Shown one piece after another: positions 40,956-49,540 of a stretch of DNA of 64,000 bases (position 1 is the first letter of the stretch; each line of letters begins with the position of its first letter). A model generated the notes under the pieces. It was not told the origin of the DNA. It worked only from the letters and a program-made list of their open reading frames with translations, and did not search any database. This DNA comes from Spiro-02 sp034114085 (GTDB lineage Bacteria > Spirochaetota > Spirochaetia > Sphaerochaetales > Sphaerochaetaceae). The stretch lies in the NCBI GenBank assembly GCA_034114085.1, contig JAXEWB010000040.1:231748-295747 (forward strand). Direction: 5' to 3'. Position numbers and translations under genes: made by a program.

Positions 40956-41969
40956 ATGGGCATCTGCAGGAAGATTGGAGAAACAAGCATTGGGACAAAA
41001 GAACTTCTGGAGAATCATCCTCCGGTATACGGCAATCCGTTCAAAAAGAAGATTTACATGAAGGCAAGGGATCTGTATCTTGGCAGGCACGCAGCAGATG
41101 CCTCCGACCCTGAGATTTCCATCAGCCGCTACAAGCCAGATGACATGGTTGTTTCAGGAGCTTCAAGGCTGGCAATGGATGTTCAGTCCGTCCGTGGGTT
41201 CTTTGGTTATGAGCAACCCAAAGACCGTGGTACTGTCGCATGGTATATGAACTATGCGGACGCCAGCCTTTTCACCGCTTATGCAAGCGACCTGTTTGCT
41301 CAGGATGAGATTCAGTGTTTGGAGCATCCTTTACTGGGCGGCGTCAAAGAATACTTGTGTGATGTGCGACAGAAAGGGCTTGAACCGCTCACCGAGCAAG
41401 AGGAGGTTCCGACACCGGTGCTTATCCAGAATGTTCCATATTGGATTCACGTTGATACCGCACCAAAGGATAAGAGAGGTAACACCCACAGCATTTATGG
41501 CCGGATGTTTTCAAATGTCTCTGAGACGCTTCTTGAAAAGGGGATAACCGTTCGCGATGCAGAGTCCCGCAGCAACATCCTGGCTATGTCAGCGCCTGTT
41601 TATGGGGTAAGGGCCGGAAGCAAGTATACCAAAGCCACCATACACAAGATCATGCGGACCTTGTTGACCGGTTTTGGCGCCGCCGTCCAGCAGGCTCACG
41701 AGACCTGCGGCAAAGATGCCAAGGTTGAAGTTCACACCGGACGTTTTGGCTGCGGGGCGTTTGGAAACAGCGAAGCGCTTATGTTGCTCTCCCAACTGGT
41801 GGCCGCATACAAAGCCGGGATGGATTCTATCGTTTTCCATAGTGTCAATGAGAGTCTGCTGGAAGGGGCTAAGCGGCTTGCTGATGGCCTGTACATGTCA
41901 GAAATGGAAGAAATTATAGAGATTATTCGCGATCAGGGGTATGTCAGGGGAGAAAGTGACGGCAACTGA
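40956..41969 (+). CDS. PARG-like (DUF2263-type) macrodomain protein, divergent
   Basis: The 337-residue protein follows AAAGGAGAAC. The C-terminal half matches the pattern of microbial poly(ADP-ribose) glycohydrolases: ILAMSAPVYGVRAGSKYTKA, then a helix, then VEVHTGRFGCGAFGNSEALM (about 257-276), where GxxGCGAFGN is the family signature. The N-terminal motif WYMNYADASLFTAYASDLFA plus QDEIQ (about 97-120) aligns with NxAxPxxPGGGxxxGAxAQEE, but GGG is missing and QEE is QDE. Such enzymes remove ADP-ribose or bind it. With the phosphate-binding loop altered, catalysis is uncertain. It sits last in a low-GC cluster opposite an XRE regulator, a pattern seen for acquired defence or toxin modules; that role is inference. 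Confidence 0.6.
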   Translation: MGICRKIGETSIGTKELLENHPPVYGNPFKKKIYMKARDLYLGRHAADASDPEISISRYKPDDMVVSGASRLAMDVQSVRGFFGYEQPKDRGTVAWYMNYADASLFTAYASDLFAQDEIQCLEHPLLGGVKEYLCDVRQKGLEPLTEQEEVPTPVLIQNVPYWIHVDTAPKDKRGNTHSIYGRMFSNVSETLLEKGITVRDAESRSNILAMSAPVYGVRAGSKYTKATIHKIMRTLLTGFGAAVQQAHETCGKDAKVEVHTGRFGCGAFGNSEALMLLSQLVAAYKAGMDSIVFHSVNESLLEGAKRLADGLYMSEMEEIIEIIRDQGYVRGESDGN

Positions 41970-42436
41970 GCTGAATAATACTGGAATCTTTGCCTTCTTA
42001 AGCGGCAGGTATAGGAGCCGGTCGTTTCCATCAGCGGAAGGACTGCCTTTGAATTGTCTTTCTATGTGTTTTCTGCGGATTCTTCGTACCCGTGAACGGG
42101 GGCCGCTATGTTCAGGAAAATTTCTTTCCGCTGGTACATGTGAAGGTGATGGACAATATATGTGTATGCGTCAAGTGCTTTCTGGAGTTTGTGGTGCGGA
42201 GGCGCGAAAAAGCAATATGCCATCGTATGAAAATCGGAATGCCCGTGGTCGGATTGCGTCGTTTCTGCGTCGGTCGGCGAATACCGGAAGTCGAAGCCTT
42301 GCATGTTTTGCCGTAGGACTACCGGATGGAACCGGATTCCATGCCGAGGATACAAAAAAAGGGCATCGCGAACGAGCGTCCTCGTACTTCGCGATACCCT
42401 TTCTCATCTGTAGCGGGCTGTGTATCGAAATATTCC
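41970..42436. other. Intergenic region with a terminator and a possible decayed frame
   Basis: Next to the PARG-like gene nothing is certain. On the minus strand 42062-42304 a frame reads QGFDFRYSPTDAETTQSDHG, SDFHTMAYCFFAPPHHKLQK and ALDAYTYIVHHLHMYQRKEI and looks protein-like but has no ribosome site and no recognised family. A terminator for the exported-protein gene lies at 42354-42399. Confidence 0.5.
42354..42399 (-). terminator. Terminator of the 42437-43243 gene
   Basis: GGGCATCGCGAA (42361-42372) and TTCGCGATACCC (42388-42399) form a stem; on the minus strand seven T (42354-42360) follow it. Confidence 0.8.
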
Positions 42437-43243
42437 TCAGTCTACGATTTCACCGCGGGCGAACTTCTCGTTGTAGAAGAAGTCGCTCTGAGATTCGCTG
42501 ATCGAGAAATCGGTGGTTGTATAGTAGCCGCTTCCGCTTTCCCGCTGGGTCAGCTTGCCGGTCGTGGTGATCGTGGAGGGGAGGGTGACTACCGCGCCTT
42601 CTATCGTGGAGATTTCATAGTCCACGGTCTGGGTGATATTGAGCTTGCCCTTTGACATGACGTCGTCGATCTTCCATTTGTTCACAAGCTTCACCAGTGC
42701 GTTGGTTTCCTGGTCAACCCAGATGGTCGCAGTGATACCGCCGTCGAAATCATCCTCGTCAAAATCCCATCCAAGTACTTCCCCGCTGGCCCTGTAGTTG
42801 GGGTCATAGGTCAGTAACGCGCTGTCGAACGCCAGTTCCACTTCATAGACGGTGCAGGTGCGCCCATTGACGACCTCCGTTCCTACGGCGTCATAGTCCA
42901 TATCGTAGAGATTGTCCTCGAACGGAGTCAACACCCCGCCGTCAAAGAACCTGTTGAGGATATCCAACACGCTGGCGTCGCCTGTAATACGGTTTTCAAG
43001 GTATCTGCCGTAATTGACCGGAGTCTGGCTGACAGTGGCCGCTGAAGTCTCCAGGACGTTGCCCGCGGCATCAAAAGTCTGCAACTCGATGGTACGAGTT
43101 CCTGGCAGGAAGACAACTGAATTGTCGGCGACCTTGTCCGCATGGAACCAAAGCTTGTCTGTCTCTGTGGCGCCGCTTGCGAACAAGGCGGCTGTGGCGA
43201 CGATCAATACCGTCGCGACGGTGATCATTCTTTTCTTGTTCAT
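42437..43243 (-). CDS. Exported LolA/LppX-like protein, paralogue of 55504-56337
   Basis: The 268-residue protein has a signal peptide (MNKKRMITVATVLIVATAAL, then FASGATETDKLWFHADKVAD) without a lipobox Cys. The sequence RTIELQTFDAAGNVLETSAA, VNGRTCTVYEVELAFDSALL and ATIWVDQETNALVKLVNKWK resembles outer membrane lipoprotein-sorting (LolA-like) proteins, in which a convex beta half-barrel carries lipid or lipoprotein. It shares the whole plan with the protein encoded at 55504. It is divergent from the response regulators at 43574, so it may be their target. Function is unknown. Confidence 0.7.
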   Translation of the reverse strand: MNKKRMITVATVLIVATAALFASGATETDKLWFHADKVADNSVVFLPGTRTIELQTFDAAGNVLETSAATVSQTPVNYGRYLENRITGDASVLDILNRFFDGGVLTPFEDNLYDMDYDAVGTEVVNGRTCTVYEVELAFDSALLTYDPNYRASGEVLGWDFDEDDFDGGITATIWVDQETNALVKLVNKWKIDDVMSKGKLNITQTVDYEISTIEGAVVTLPSTITTTGKLTQRESGSGYYTTTDFSISESQSDFFYNEKFARGEIVD

Positions 43244-43573
43244 GTTTCACTCCTCGACTGCGCTTACAGTCTTTATTGAAATCTGTTTTTGTCCGGATCT
43301 GCCGGCTCCCGACCTTTTCCTGTTGGTCGATAGCCTGAAGTTAGACCTTGTTTTTGTTGACGAAGTGAACTGAATACGTAGAGTAGATGTAGATTTTGAT
43401 ACAGTTTTTGAAGATGCTGTGAAACCCGCGACAATTGAAAGAAATTATGCAAAATGAACGTTTTTTGCAGTTTGTGTTTATTTTGTTGATGTAATGTATG
43501 GATTGTGTGAACTTTGATGTTGTCTATGATTTTTGCCTTGTCAACCGTGCTGAAACACTGAAATAGTTTAAGC
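43244..43573. other. Divergent promoter region
   Basis: The gap lies between the exported-protein gene (minus) and the first response regulator (plus). It is AT-rich with short T/G-rich stretches. No convincing operator or -10/-35 pair was chosen, and no ribosome site is seen before the regulator ATG. Confidence 0.45.
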
Positions 43574-44425
43574 ATGAAACTCATATATATTGTAGAAGAC
43601 CATGAATCAATCCGGGATGGCGTCAAGCAGTACCTTGAGCTTTCTGGATACGATGTAGCAGGATTCGCTGATTTGCATTCCGTCCAGGCTGCGATAGCCC
43701 GGCAGGTTCCGGATATGCTTATCCAGGATGTCATGTTGCCCGATGGCGATGGTTTCACTTTTGTGAAGAAACTCCGTATGAGTTACAGCTTTCCTGTGGT
43801 ATTCATGACGGCCCGTGTTGCGGAAAGCGACAGGATTCTCGGATTTGAACTTGGCGCGGACGACTATATCACAAAACCGTTTTCCGCCAAGGAGCTTGTG
43901 TTGAGGGTGCAGGCGATTTTCCGCAGGTTGGACGGAGCTTCTCAATTGCATCGAAGCGGCTCCAGCTGGGTGTTGGACGGCTCCATCCTGCTGCTGGATG
44001 AAGTCTCTCATCTGTTCACGATCGACGGACGCCATATCCCACTTACGGCCGCGGAATGGCGGATCATGTCGTATCTGGTCAGCAATTCCGGGATATTAAT
44101 CACTCGCGCTCAGATCCTGGAGCATTGCTTTGACTACAGTTTTGAATCGTATGACCGTATCGTCGATACCCATGTTAAGAACATCCGCTCCAAACTGGGA
44201 CCGCTGGGCGCGCAGTGGATAGAGACGGTTCGCGGCTATGGATACCGGTTCGCCGGACATCCTACGGACGGAAGCGGCGGCCCTCGTTCCAGCTCGGAGG
44301 TCGAAGGAGGTGAACCGTCCGAAACCGCCCAGGCGCTCTCATCCGAACTGTTTCCATCGGAGCCGCATGACGATGTTGCGCCGATGGGTGAAGACATGGG
44401 TATGAACAACGTTCGCAATATGTAG
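43574..44425 (+). CDS. OmpR-family response regulator 1
   Basis: The 283-residue protein has an N-terminal receiver (KLIYIVEDHESIRDGVKQYL, phosphorylation Asp at about residue 52 in QDVMLPDGDG, MTARVAESDRILGFELGADD, then the conserved Lys of TKPF) and a winged-helix OmpR domain (HIPLTAAEWRIMSYLVSNSG, LEHCFDYSFESYDRIVDTHV). A hydrophilic tail of about 50 residues follows the DNA-binding domain and is not found in the second copy. No good ribosome site precedes the start. It is one of two tandem regulators about 60 bases apart. Confidence 0.93.
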   Translation: MKLIYIVEDHESIRDGVKQYLELSGYDVAGFADLHSVQAAIARQVPDMLIQDVMLPDGDGFTFVKKLRMSYSFPVVFMTARVAESDRILGFELGADDYITKPFSAKELVLRVQAIFRRLDGASQLHRSGSSWVLDGSILLLDEVSHLFTIDGRHIPLTAAEWRIMSYLVSNSGILITRAQILEHCFDYSFESYDRIVDTHVKNIRSKLGPLGAQWIETVRGYGYRFAGHPTDGSGGPRSSSEVEGGEPSETAQALSSELFPSEPHDDVAPMGEDMGMNNVRNM

Positions 44426-44484
44426 TTTTTGTGAATTTTTCTTCATAAATCACTTTTTTCTCTTGTCTTACACACGAGGTCTCC

Positions 44485-45210
44485 ATGATTATGGATTATA
44501 TGAAGCTCATATATATAGTTGAAGACCATGAAGTGATCAGGGAGGGGGTGCGGCAATACCTTGAGCTGTCAGGCTACAAGGTGCAGACCTTCGCTGATCT
44601 CCATACAGCCCGTGACGCATTCGCCCGTATCGTGCCGGATTTGTTGATTCAGGACGTCATGTTGCCTGATGGCGACGGTTTTGCCTTCGTCAAGCAGTTG
44701 CGGCAAAGCTGTGACTGTCCCGTCATCTTCATGACGGCCCGCATTGCGGAAAGCGACAGGATCCTCGGCTTTGAACTCGGTGCCGACGATTACATCACGA
44801 AGCCGTTTTCCCCAAAGGAGCTCGTTCTTCGCGTTCAGGCGCTGTTTCGCCGTATCGACGCCGTTACCACGAAAGTCGAGACTTCCGTAACATGGAGCGC
44901 GGGGGACGACATCATGGATTTTGATGAACAGGAGCATCGTCTGACTGTCAATGGGGGTATCATTGTATTGACCGCCGCAGAATGGCGTATCCTGGCGTAT
45001 CTGATTCACAATGCCGGCATCCTGATTACGAGAAACCAGATACTTGAGCAGTGCTTCGACTACAGTTTTGAATCCTATGAACGTATCGTGGACACCCATA
45101 TCAAGAATATCCGTGCGAAACTCGGTTCCAACATAGCGTGGATCGAGACGGTCCGTGGTTATGGCTATCGGTTCATCGGCCGTCAATGCAAGGAGTCCGC
45201 CGAACTATGA
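44485..45210 (+). CDS. OmpR-family response regulator 2
   Basis: The 241-residue protein starts MIMDYMKLIYIVEDHEVIRE, with receiver Asp in LIQDVMLPDGDGFAFVKQLR, and ends with the OmpR winged helix (FESYERIVDTHIKNIRAKLG). It is a close copy of the upstream regulator, sharing long stretches such as RVAESDRILGFELGADDYIT-type residues, so the pair arose by tandem duplication. The kinase gene starts inside its stop codon (ATGA), pointing to this copy as the cognate partner. Start at 44485 follows CGAGG; the internal ATG at 44500 is also possible. Confidence 0.93.
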   Translation: MIMDYMKLIYIVEDHEVIREGVRQYLELSGYKVQTFADLHTARDAFARIVPDLLIQDVMLPDGDGFAFVKQLRQSCDCPVIFMTARIAESDRILGFELGADDYITKPFSPKELVLRVQALFRRIDAVTTKVETSVTWSAGDDIMDFDEQEHRLTVNGGIIVLTAAEWRILAYLIHNAGILITRNQILEQCFDYSFESYERIVDTHIKNIRAKLGSNIAWIETVRGYGYRFIGRQCKESAEL

Positions 45211-46790
45211 GAAATGTCTTTCTCCGAATGTTTTTCAGCATCGTTTCCATCACGTTGATCATCATCCTGATACAGTTGGGTTTGGTGTTCAGCATGAACG
45301 AGCGTATGTCGAAAGACTGGAGTCAGGCTGTCTACGATTCTTATTTGGAACGGGTGAAGACGTATGTGGAAGAGGAAGCTCCCCCTGATGGTTGGACGAT
45401 CGAGAACATATGGCCGGCGCTTCTGCGGGCCGCTGACGACAGGGTGAGCGGGTTGCTGGTGAGAAACAATGAGGGCGAGCTTGTCGCTTCGTTCGGCAAG
45501 ACCTCCAGGGGTGGGTTGCTGCCCGTTCCTCCCGGCTATGAGGGTATGCAGCCGATTTCGCTCGACTCCGCCGAAAAAAGTCACAACAAGGCCGAATTCG
45601 CGGAATCTGCCGATACCAACGTTGCATATGCCGCGAAAGAAAATGTGTCGGATGCCAGAAAGTCGACAGGGACGGCTCCTCTGAAAAACAAAATGACGGT
45701 CATTGACAAAGGAAAGGATGAATTCGTCCTTTTCCCTCCCGATGTCGAGGTTCAGGATGTGACCGGTACGGTCGATCTGTTCTACAACGGGGAGCGGCTG
45801 GGATCCGTTGACGTTCTGACTTTCACTCCTTTGACCTACAAATTTACCGCGGATCTGGTGAGAAATCATTTGACGACGTTCCTCATTACGATTCCTATTG
45901 CGTTGATTGTATCCCTGATCCTTGGTTTTATCATTTCCCGTAGGAACGTCAAATTTTCCGAACAAGTGTCCCAAGCTTTGTTTGATCTCGCCGAAGGCCG
46001 GCACGACGTATCGCTTCCGCAGGCGAATGCCGCTGATTTGAAAAAAATGATATCATCGATTTCCCATCTCGACCAGCGGTTGCAGGACCATGAACGGGCA
46101 CGTCAGGCTTGGCTGTGCAGCATATCCCACGACCTGAACACGCCGGTTACTTCAATGAAGCTTTTGTTGGACGGAATGGCCGACGGAATATTCCCCGTTG
46201 ACGCTGCGCATGTACGGATGCTCAACAAGGAAAACGATCTGTTGCAGGAACGCATCCAGTCCGTAGTGACCTATTCAACGCTCCAATCCCCTGACACAGT
46301 CGTCAATGTCAGCGCTACGGACACCCTTGAGCTGGTGGATGCCGTCCTCCGTCAATTCCCGCTGGATGATGAAATACGGGTCGACGTTCAGGTGGACATC
46401 CCGTCGATTGCCTGCGATTTTTCATTGATGCAGACCGCCTGCAAGGAATTGATCAGCAATGCTTTGTCCGCTTCCGCGGGGCGGGTGCGGTGGCAGATAC
46501 GCTCCGTCATCGCAATGTCGCAAGGGAAGGATTCGCATGGGGAAGGGCGTTTGTTCGAGATGAAGTTCATCAACGACGGTTCTCTGAGCGATGCCCATGT
46601 TGATTTCTTTGAGCCTTGGGCGCGTGGCGACTTGTCCCGTACCGCATCGGGCGGCAGCGGGCTTGGCCTGCCTATCGTCGGGCAGGTAATGCGCCTCCAT
46701 GGAGGTTCCGCGTCAATCAGGAATCTTGAAACTTCGGATTCCACAAAACCGAAAGTTCTGGTACAGCTTGTCTGGCCTGAGAAGCTGTAA
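45207..46790 (+). CDS. Sensor histidine kinase
   Basis: The ATG at 45207 overlaps the regulator stop and follows AAGGAG, so the longer frame from 45138 is rejected. The 527-residue protein has membrane helices at about 10-32 and 228-252, enclosing a sensor domain of about 195 residues outside the membrane. A HAMP-like linker follows. The H-box reads LCSISHDLNTPVTSMKLLLD with His at about residue 308. The N-box is around CKELISNALSASAGRVRW and the G-box is ASGGSGLGLPIVGQVMRLHG. The two upstream OmpR-type regulators are expected phosphorylation targets. The signal is unknown. Confidence 0.93.
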   Translation: MRNVFLRMFFSIVSITLIIILIQLGLVFSMNERMSKDWSQAVYDSYLERVKTYVEEEAPPDGWTIENIWPALLRAADDRVSGLLVRNNEGELVASFGKTSRGGLLPVPPGYEGMQPISLDSAEKSHNKAEFAESADTNVAYAAKENVSDARKSTGTAPLKNKMTVIDKGKDEFVLFPPDVEVQDVTGTVDLFYNGERLGSVDVLTFTPLTYKFTADLVRNHLTTFLITIPIALIVSLILGFIISRRNVKFSEQVSQALFDLAEGRHDVSLPQANAADLKKMISSISHLDQRLQDHERARQAWLCSISHDLNTPVTSMKLLLDGMADGIFPVDAAHVRMLNKENDLLQERIQSVVTYSTLQSPDTVVNVSATDTLELVDAVLRQFPLDDEIRVDVQVDIPSIACDFSLMQTACKELISNALSASAGRVRWQIRSVIAMSQGKDSHGEGRLFEMKFINDGSLSDAHVDFFEPWARGDLSRTASGGSGLGLPIVGQVMRLHGGSASIRNLETSDSTKPKVLVQLVWPEKL

Positions 46791-46997
46791 CGAGGTTCAT
46801 CTTACAGGATATCGCAAAATTCTTACTTCCGAGTTGATGATGTTCCTTTTCGTCTTGTCCATGGGTGGCTATAGCCTTATCGTCCATATGTCGCTGGTTC
46901 CATAACGTCTTTCAAACGTGTATTAAAACAATGCGGCCTGAGCTTTCATCCTATGCATTATGTCTATTGGTGAATAAATATTTTCTGGATGCTCTTG

Positions 46998-47080
46998 TGA
47001 GCGATTTGAGCGACCTGGGCAGTACCACAACCTCAGCGATTTGAATGACTTGAGCAGTGTCACGGCGACCTGAACGGGTT
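46998..47080. repeat. GCGATTTGAGCGAC repeats
   Basis: GAGCGATTTGAGCGACCTGG, CAGCGATTTGAATGACTTGA and GGCGACCTGAACGGG are degenerate copies. The reverse complement GGTCGCTCAAATCGC matches the theme of the 19131-19232 cluster. Confidence 0.55.
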
Positions 47081-47193
47081 CTTGATGGATTCACCATCAT
47101 TTTAAAATCATGTAATAATTAATATTAACACTTGATATCTCTAATGCGACACTACGCTTTTGCATGCTTCGATTTGTTCCATGTAAAAAAAAG

Positions 47194-47223
47194 TTGACAA
47201 AATTTCAAAGTGGTTCATACAAT
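47194..47223 (+). promoter_or_regulatory. Promoter of the binding-protein operon
   Basis: TTGACA (47194-47199) and TACAAT (47218-47223) are 18 bases apart, about 40 bases before the ATG. Confidence 0.7.
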
Positions 47224-47264
47224 TAATTCATTGAATGAAAGAATCAAAAATGGAGGATTGAACC

Positions 47265-48569
47265 ATGAAAAAGCTTACTGTAGTGATTCTGATTGTTTCC
47301 TTGCTGTCCAGTGTTGCTCTGTTTGCCGCTGGAACAAAAGAGGCCGCTGCCACCGATGGCAGGATCGTGCTGAAAGCGTACATGCAGATCGACCCGACGC
47401 TCTCGCAGTATGCCGGGCACAACGCCATCATGGCCGCGTTTGCGGAAAAGTATCCCAACATCGTAATCGAACCAGAATATGCGAGTGGGGAGGCTTTCCA
47501 TCAGAAATTCCAGGCCATGGCGGCTTCCAAGCAGGTTCCAGACATCTTTACCTGCTATGGCGGCGCCCGTTCCGCGTATGTCAATGCGACAGGACAGGTT
47601 CTTGATCTTGGTAAAAAGTATCTGACCGCCGATGTCAAGAAAGAATACTCCAGCGCGACATGGGCGGCGCAGGGGGCGAACGGTGAATATTGGATTATTC
47701 CGCCGTCATTGGCCGTCTGTCACACCGTTTACGCCAATCATGACCTGCTCGCCAAGCTCGGGCTGACCTATCCCGAGACGTATGAGGAATGGCTGGCGCA
47801 GATTCCCGTCATCCGTGCGGCGGGATACTATCCCGTATCCATGGGCAACAAGGATCCCTGGGTGGTCAACTCCTGGTTGCTGAGCCTGTTGGTGGACCGC
47901 TTGGGCGGACCACAGTGGTTCATGAACGCCGCGACTGGAGCAAATGGTGCTTCGTTCACCGATGAGCCGTTCGTGCGTTCCTTGGCGATCATCAAGGAAA
48001 TGACCGAGAAGGGTATGTTCTCTCCTGGTGTCAACCAGATGTCAAATACGGAAGCCGACCAGGAATTCTATCAGGGAAAGAGCGTCTATCTGATCGATGC
48101 CGGCTGGCGGACCAGTGGTATGGACCGGGATCTTTCCGATTCCATGAAGGCCGCCGTCCAAATGCACGTATTCCCGAAAATCAAGGGCGAAGTTACTTCC
48201 AATACCTCGACCGCTACCGTATCTGAAGGCTTTGGCATTTCTTCCAAACTGGAAGGTACTCCAAAAGCTGACGCGGCTTGGACCTTCATCCGCTTCTATA
48301 CCGGTGAAGAAGGGGCCGCGATCCGTGCCTCCTATGGTGACGTTCCTTCCTATATACTGGACCTCTCCAAGATACAGCTCGCTCCGATGCAGGCGAAGTT
48401 CGCAGAATTCCAGGCGGAGCATCCGATGGGATATGTGTTCGACGCCGTAATGGGAGCGGAAGGTGTGAACATGCTGAACAGCGACATCCAGGCTATGATG
48501 CTTGGTAATGGCGACCCCGCCGCCATCGCCGCGAAGTATGAAAAGTTTGTAGCCGCCAACGAACGATAG
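47265..48569 (+). CDS. Sugar-type ABC transporter solute-binding protein
   Basis: The 434-residue protein has a signal peptide (MKKLTVVILIVSLLSSVALF then AAGTKEAA) and a family-1 solute-binding fold: AAFAEKYPNIVIEPEYASGE, IFTCYGGARSAYVNATGQV and a C-terminal region rich in typical MalE-like strands (KTEGFGISSKLEG-like segment, ADAAWTFIRFYTGEEGAAI). It should bind a solute outside the inner membrane and present it to the two permeases at 48641 and 49541. GGAGG lies before the ATG. A strong hairpin follows the stop. The solute is unknown; the operon content points away from a simple sugar. Confidence 0.9.
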   Translation: MKKLTVVILIVSLLSSVALFAAGTKEAAATDGRIVLKAYMQIDPTLSQYAGHNAIMAAFAEKYPNIVIEPEYASGEAFHQKFQAMAASKQVPDIFTCYGGARSAYVNATGQVLDLGKKYLTADVKKEYSSATWAAQGANGEYWIIPPSLAVCHTVYANHDLLAKLGLTYPETYEEWLAQIPVIRAAGYYPVSMGNKDPWVVNSWLLSLLVDRLGGPQWFMNAATGANGASFTDEPFVRSLAIIKEMTEKGMFSPGVNQMSNTEADQEFYQGKSVYLIDAGWRTSGMDRDLSDSMKAAVQMHVFPKIKGEVTSNTSTATVSEGFGISSKLEGTPKADAAWTFIRFYTGEEGAAIRASYGDVPSYILDLSKIQLAPMQAKFAEFQAEHPMGYVFDAVMGAEGVNMLNSDIQAMMLGNGDPAAIAAKYEKFVAANER

Positions 48570-48590
48570 TCTGTTGCAGTCCATTATGCC

Positions 48591-48617
48591 GGGACGGACG
48601 GCTGGTCCGTCCGTCCC
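48591..48617 (+). promoter_or_regulatory. Strong hairpin between binding protein and permease genes
   Basis: GGGACGGACGG (48591-48601) and CCGTCCGTCCC (48607-48617) form a perfect 11-bp stem with a five-base loop and no T-run. Its position matches the hairpin in the nucleoside importer at 12938. Confidence 0.75.
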
Positions 48618-48640
48618 GATTCAGTTTCATCGAGGGACCC

Positions 48641-49528
48641 ATGATACATAGCCGGAACAAGAAAATCAGTTTTTACACCTTGTTGATGCCCGCTTTCCTT
48701 ATCTATATCTCCGTCATCATTTTTCCAATTCTGATGAGCCTTGGACTCTCCTTCACCAAGTGGCGGCATTACCAGATGGTTGGTTTCGTGGGATTTGAAA
48801 ATTATATCAATATTCTCAAGGACCCTGAATTCCAGAAGTCCTTGTGGAACAACGTGCAGATCATGCTCATTTCCGTGTTGGGGCAGATCCCGCTTGGCGT
48901 TATCCTCGCATACCTCCTGTACCGAAAATGGGTCAAGGGGGCGAAGTTCTTTGAGATGATGATCTTCATGCCCATCACGATTTCTTCGGTCGTCGTAGCA
49001 TTGCTCTGGAACCGGGTTTTTTCTCCGGTCGGCATCTATACGGCGATGGTCCGGTCCATCACGCACAACCCGGACTACGTGGTCAAGATATTTGAAAGCA
49101 GCAAGTTCGCCATGATTCCGATTCTGATCGTGCTGCTCTGGCAGCATACGAGCCTGTACATGGTTATTTTCCTCGCGAATTTGCAGCGTATTCCAGAATC
49201 CGTCTTTGAAGCGGCCACGATCGATGGCGCGAAGGAATCGACCATCATCGTAAAAATCGTTCTGCCCGCGTTGGCGAACGTCATCTTTACATCTTCCGTG
49301 CTGGCCATCAGCGGAAGCCTGAAGAGTTTCGACTTGGTGTACGCCATGACTGGCGGCGGCCCAGTCGACTATACTTCGGTCATGGCCCTGTACTTGTACA
49401 AGCAGACCTTTACCTTCAGCAACTACGGGTACGGTAGTGCCGTCTCCATCATCATAGTGCTTCTGAGCGTTGGATTGATATCGTTCGCCCGCGGTCTGTA
49501 CGCCAAGGCACAACGGAAATATGAGTAG
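48641..49528 (+). CDS. ABC transporter permease (MalF-type)
   Basis: The 295-residue protein has six membrane segments and the EAA loop SVFEAATIDGAKESTIIVKI near residue 190 that docks on the ATPase. The opening KISFYTLLMPAFLIYISVII and the ending FARGLYAKAQRKYE fit the MalF-type sugar permease family. It pairs with the permease 12 bases downstream. As with the 5.6-kb importer, no ATPase gene is adjacent. Confidence 0.93.
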   Translation: MIHSRNKKISFYTLLMPAFLIYISVIIFPILMSLGLSFTKWRHYQMVGFVGFENYINILKDPEFQKSLWNNVQIMLISVLGQIPLGVILAYLLYRKWVKGAKFFEMMIFMPITISSVVVALLWNRVFSPVGIYTAMVRSITHNPDYVVKIFESSKFAMIPILIVLLWQHTSLYMVIFLANLQRIPESVFEAATIDGAKESTIIVKIVLPALANVIFTSSVLAISGSLKSFDLVYAMTGGGPVDYTSVMALYLYKQTFTFSNYGYGSAVSIIIVLLSVGLISFARGLYAKAQRKYE

Positions 49529-49540
49529 GGAGGAGCGGAC

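Larger units (their letters stand above)
46791..47264. other. Intergenic region with a repeat and a promoter
   Basis: It carries degenerate repeats (46998-47080) related to the 19.1-kb cluster and a promoter (47194-47223) for the binding-protein operon. No gene is supported. Confidence 0.55.
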
